Below, piece after piece: positions 5,329 to 7,160 of a DNA stretch of 7,160 bases. The position numbers were made by a program, and so were the translations under genes. The notes under the pieces are model-generated. The model worked only from the letters and a program-made list of their open reading frames with translations. It was not told where the DNA came from and ran no database searches. This stretch comes from Gammaproteobacteria bacterium. GTDB taxonomy: Bacteria > Pseudomonadota > Gammaproteobacteria > Chromatiales > Chromatiaceae. Numbering within the stretch: the first letter of the stretch is position 1; the number at the start of each line of letters is the position of its first letter. The stretch lies in contig JADGBD010000101.1 in NCBI GenBank assembly GCA_015231665.1, positions 1 to 7,160 on the forward strand, read 5' to 3'.

Positions 5329-5889
5329 TCAAAACTCGTTTGACAGCTTTTTGTAGCCCTTGACCAATTCGACATTGGTTCTCGCCACGTCTTCAGAGAA
5401 GGCCGAGGCATCCGGGGTCACGCGTTCTATGGTCGTCAGATCGGTACGGGGGCCAATCTTGGTGGTCGAGGGCACATAGAACCCCGCCGGCAGGTCGCAG
5501 CCATCCACCACCGAGTTGTGCCGAATAGCGCAGCCCTCACCTACGCTGCAGTTGAACAGCACGCTGTTAAAACCGATAAAAACATTGTTGCCGATGCGGC
5601 AAGGGCCGTGGACTATGGAGCGGTGCGCCACCGAGGTATTCTCGCCAATCACCACCGCGGCGCCGGATTTGGAGTGAATCACGACCCCGTCCTGGATATT
5701 GGAATTGGCGCCGACGACGATGTAATCCATATCACCCTGGGCATTGACCTCATCGGCGCGAATCACCGCATAGGGGCCAACGAAGACATTTTCGTGGATG
5801 ATGACCTTGCCGCAGATGATCGCGGTCTGATCGATATAGGCCGATTCGTGGATGACCGGCAGATCTCCCCGCGGATTTTTTCGAATCAA
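5329..5889 (-). CDS. Gamma-class carbonic anhydrase family protein (left-handed beta-helix)
   Basis: A 186-residue hexapeptide-repeat protein that should form a trimeric left-handed beta-helix and interconvert CO2 and bicarbonate. Compared with the archaeal enzyme Cam, the three metal-binding histidines are present: His72 (VVIH), His89 (VAH) and His94 (IVHG). Arg44-Asp46-Glu47 in IRADE match Cam Arg59, Asp61 and Glu62, and Gln66-Asp67 match Gln75-Asp76. The acidic loop of Cam after the first His is much shorter here (HSKSGAAVVIG), so the proton-shuttle arrangement differs. The start is TTG at 5889: there is an in-frame stop just upstream, no nearby in-frame ATG, and a strong GGGGGAG lies 6 nt before it. 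It is convergent with the Cys4 gene and divergent from the SulP gene, which suggests joint work in inorganic carbon handling. A transferase of the same fold is less likely given the intact histidines. Confidence 0.88.
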   Translation of the reverse strand: MIRKNPRGDLPVIHESAYIDQTAIICGKVIIHENVFVGPYAVIRADEVNAQGDMDYIVVGANSNIQDGVVIHSKSGAAVVIGENTSVAHRSIVHGPCRIGNNVFIGFNSVLFNCSVGEGCAIRHNSVVDGCDLPAGFYVPSTTKIGPRTDLTTIERVTPDASAFSEDVARTNVELVKGYKKLSNEF

Positions 5890-5955
5890 CTCAAGCTCCC
5901 CCTAACGCTCATGGGGCGGACAACGCCACCCCGGAACATGTAAAGTCTGCTCGAC

Positions 5956-5980
5956 TCGGGCTCCGGGCTTCGCCCGAAGC
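5956..5980. repeat. GC-rich alternative hairpin in the carbonic anhydrase/SulP spacer
   Basis: Overlapping self-complementary segments allow mutually exclusive stems: TCGGGC (5956-5961) with GCCCGA (5972-5977), CGGGC (5964-5968) with GCCCG (5972-5976), and GCTTCG (5967-5972) with CGAAGC (5975-5980). It looks like a fragment of the short palindromic intergenic repeats common in proteobacteria. It lies in the 203-bp divergent spacer. A second small dyad, GGCTA-TTC-TAGCC (6043-6055), lies nearer the SulP start. Confidence 0.45.
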
Positions 5981-6092
5981 ACAAGACAGCTGCTAACTCT
6001 GGCGTAAACCAGGCGCGCATCATAACCTCTGATCTATGTGAGGGCTATTCTAGCCGGGTTAGATTTGATAGATTGCCGCATCTTTCAACCCG

Positions 6093-7160
6093 ATGTCTCC
6101 CCCCATGATCAATTCTTCCCTGATGTTGCGTCTGCTTCCCTTTCTGGGCTGGCTCCCCATTTCCGCCGCCGTGCTGCGCGCCGATGTCATTGCCGGTATT
6201 ACCGGCGCCCTAGTGCTGGTACCCAAGGCCATGGCCTATGCTCAGCTGTCCGGCCTGCCGGTGTACTTTGGCCTCTATGTGGCCCTGGTGCCGGCCCTGC
6301 TAGGCGCCCTTTGGGGCTCATCCCGGCAGCTCTCCACCGGACCTGTGGCCATTGTCTCCCTGATGACCGCCGCCGCCATCACGCCTTACGCCATTCCCTT
6401 CAGCGAGGAGTTCATTGGCCTGGCGTTGCTACTGGCGCTGATGGTTGGCCTGATCCAATTCACCCTGGGTGCATTCAAACTCGGCGCCGTGGTCAACTTC
6501 GTCTCGCACCCGGTGATTCTCGGCTTCATGAACGCTGCGGCGGTGATCATCGCCCTGTCACAGCTGGACATGCTGCTGGGCATTCCCAAGGGTCGCAGCG
6601 ACTTTTTACGGCTGGATATCTGGGAGATGCTCGGCTACATCCCCGACACCCATCTGCCCACCCTGGCCATGGCGGTGTTCGCCATGGCGCTAATGCTGGG
6701 ACTGAAAAAGATACCCTCGCTATCCAAACTCAGCGTGCTGATTTCTGTGGTGGTTACCATTGTCGTCAGCGCCATGGCGGAGTTCGAGAGCAAGGCCAAG
6801 GCCAAGCCCGGCGATATCCAGCATCCGCAAACCCGCGAGCTGATACTCAGCTACGCCGAGATACAGCAACGCATTCAGCAGTTGAGCGGGCGGATTACCC
6901 AGCTGGCGAATCAGCGCCGACAGGCGGAAAAGGCAGCAGATGAGCGCAACATGGCGGAACTGGCCTACCAGATAGACATTGGCCGTCTTGACCTGAGCAA
7001 CCTGGAGGCAGAAAGCAAGCAACACCTGCGGGATATCCGCAAGCTCAGCTTCAGCCGTGCCGATGTGCCGGGACAAATGACCACTGGCCTCTACCTGCGC
7101 ACAGAGGACAACCCGCCACCCCCAAGCAGCGACAGCCACGAGTGGCGGATCAAAAAGATC
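6093..7160 (+). CDS. SulP-family inorganic anion transporter, N-terminal part with a long charged insertion (runs off the window)
   Basis: An inner-membrane anion transporter of the SulP/SLC26 family (sulfate, bicarbonate or related). The opening is classic SulP: DVIAGITGALVLVPKAMAYA (31-50), SGLPVYFGLY (53-62) and STGPVA (81-86), followed by several hydrophobic helices and an NFVSHPVILGFMNA segment. After a helix ending in SAMAEF (about residue 231) comes an unusual hydrophilic stretch of at least 125 residues. It is rich in Gln, Glu, Arg, Leu and Lys with heptad-like leucines, and is still hydrophilic at the window end. The start is uncertain: ATG 6093 and ATG 6105 are in frame, neither has a clear ribosome-binding site, and an in-frame stop lies at 6069-6071. 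The C-terminal helices and any STAS domain lie beyond the window. Position opposite the carbonic anhydrase suggests bicarbonate uptake, but sulfate transport is equally compatible with the sequence. Confidence 0.88.
   Translation, partial: MSPPMINSSLMLRLLPFLGWLPISAAVLRADVIAGITGALVLVPKAMAYAQLSGLPVYFGLYVALVPALLGALWGSSRQLSTGPVAIVSLMTAAAITPYAIPFSEEFIGLALLLALMVGLIQFTLGAFKLGAVVNFVSHPVILGFMNAAAVIIALSQLDMLLGIPKGRSDFLRLDIWEMLGYIPDTHLPTLAMAVFAMALMLGLKKIPSLSKLSVLISVVVTIVVSAMAEFESKAKAKPGDIQHPQTRELILSYAEIQQRIQQLSGRITQLANQRRQAEKAADERNMAELAYQIDIGRLDLSNLEAESKQHLRDIRKLSFSRADVPGQMTTGLYLRTEDNPPPPSSDSHEWRIKKI

Noticed and set aside
5518..5943. 141-codon plus-strand frame
   Set aside because: Antisense of the carbonic anhydrase beta-helix repeats; the periodic Asp/Ile pattern is a mirror of the hexapeptide code.
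6038..6943. 301-codon plus-strand frame
   Set aside because: Out-of-phase shadow of the SulP gene, rich in Arg/His/Gly. The correct phase gives clear SulP motifs but has no stop within the window.
6720..7139. 139-codon minus-strand frame
   Set aside because: Antisense of the SulP insertion region, without any start signal or motif.
1..7160. CRISPR array, tRNA, rRNA, transposase or prophage
   Set aside because: No regularly spaced identical repeats, cloverleaf, rRNA segments or mobile-element proteins were found on either strand.

Overview
The window looks like a moderately GC-rich proteobacterial chromosome, probably a gammaproteobacterium. That rests on the style of RimI, the LeuA type, a deacetylase paired with a Pat-like acyl-CoA synthetase, and a typical short palindromic intergenic repeat. 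The gamma-carbonic anhydrase next to a SulP anion transporter would suit an organism that manages inorganic carbon, such as an autotrophic sulfur oxidiser, but this is inference. No phage, transposase, CRISPR array, tRNA or rRNA is visible.

Layout. Positions 1-233 are intergenic, with short direct and inverted repeats. rimI (234-716, +) acetylates the N-terminus of ribosomal protein S18. It overlaps tail-to-tail by 26 bp with a class II-like histone-deacetylase-family gene (691-1617, -). A 219-bp divergent region follows. It carries two near-identical 17-bp palindromes exactly 21 bp apart, then a hairpin that covers the weak ribosome-binding site of the next gene. That gene, a pat-like ADP-forming acyl-CoA synthetase/protein acetyltransferase (1837-3165, +), is cut off after codon 443.

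The cut coincides with the cut end of a leuA gene (2-isopropylmalate synthase, 3163-4365, -), which has lost its C-terminal regulatory domain. Both genes therefore stop resembling their families at the same three bases, and each reading frame runs on into the antisense of the other. This is either a real deletion or inversion breakpoint or an assembly chimera. It is the most conspicuous anomaly in the window.

Positions 4366-5063 hold no convincing gene but many small dyads, a 12-bp-periodic GATCA triplet upstream of leuA, and a good sigma70-like promoter overlapped by a perfect dyad. That promoter sits just before a 69-residue four-cysteine protein of unknown function (5064-5273, +). A strong 12-bp hairpin lies between this gene and the convergent gamma-class carbonic anhydrase (5329-5889, -, TTG start). 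Across a 203-bp divergent spacer begins a SulP-family transporter (from about 6093, +) that runs off the window end. It carries a long charged, coiled-coil-like insertion after its first membrane helices.

Functional links. The deacetylase and Pat form a plausible reversible lysine-acetylation pair, with the acetyltransferase half missing here. The carbonic anhydrase and SulP form a plausible bicarbonate-handling pair. I did not find a clearly new multi-gene system. The best leads are the pat/leuA breakpoint, the paired operators, the SulP insertion and the Cys4 mini-protein with its promoter/operator.
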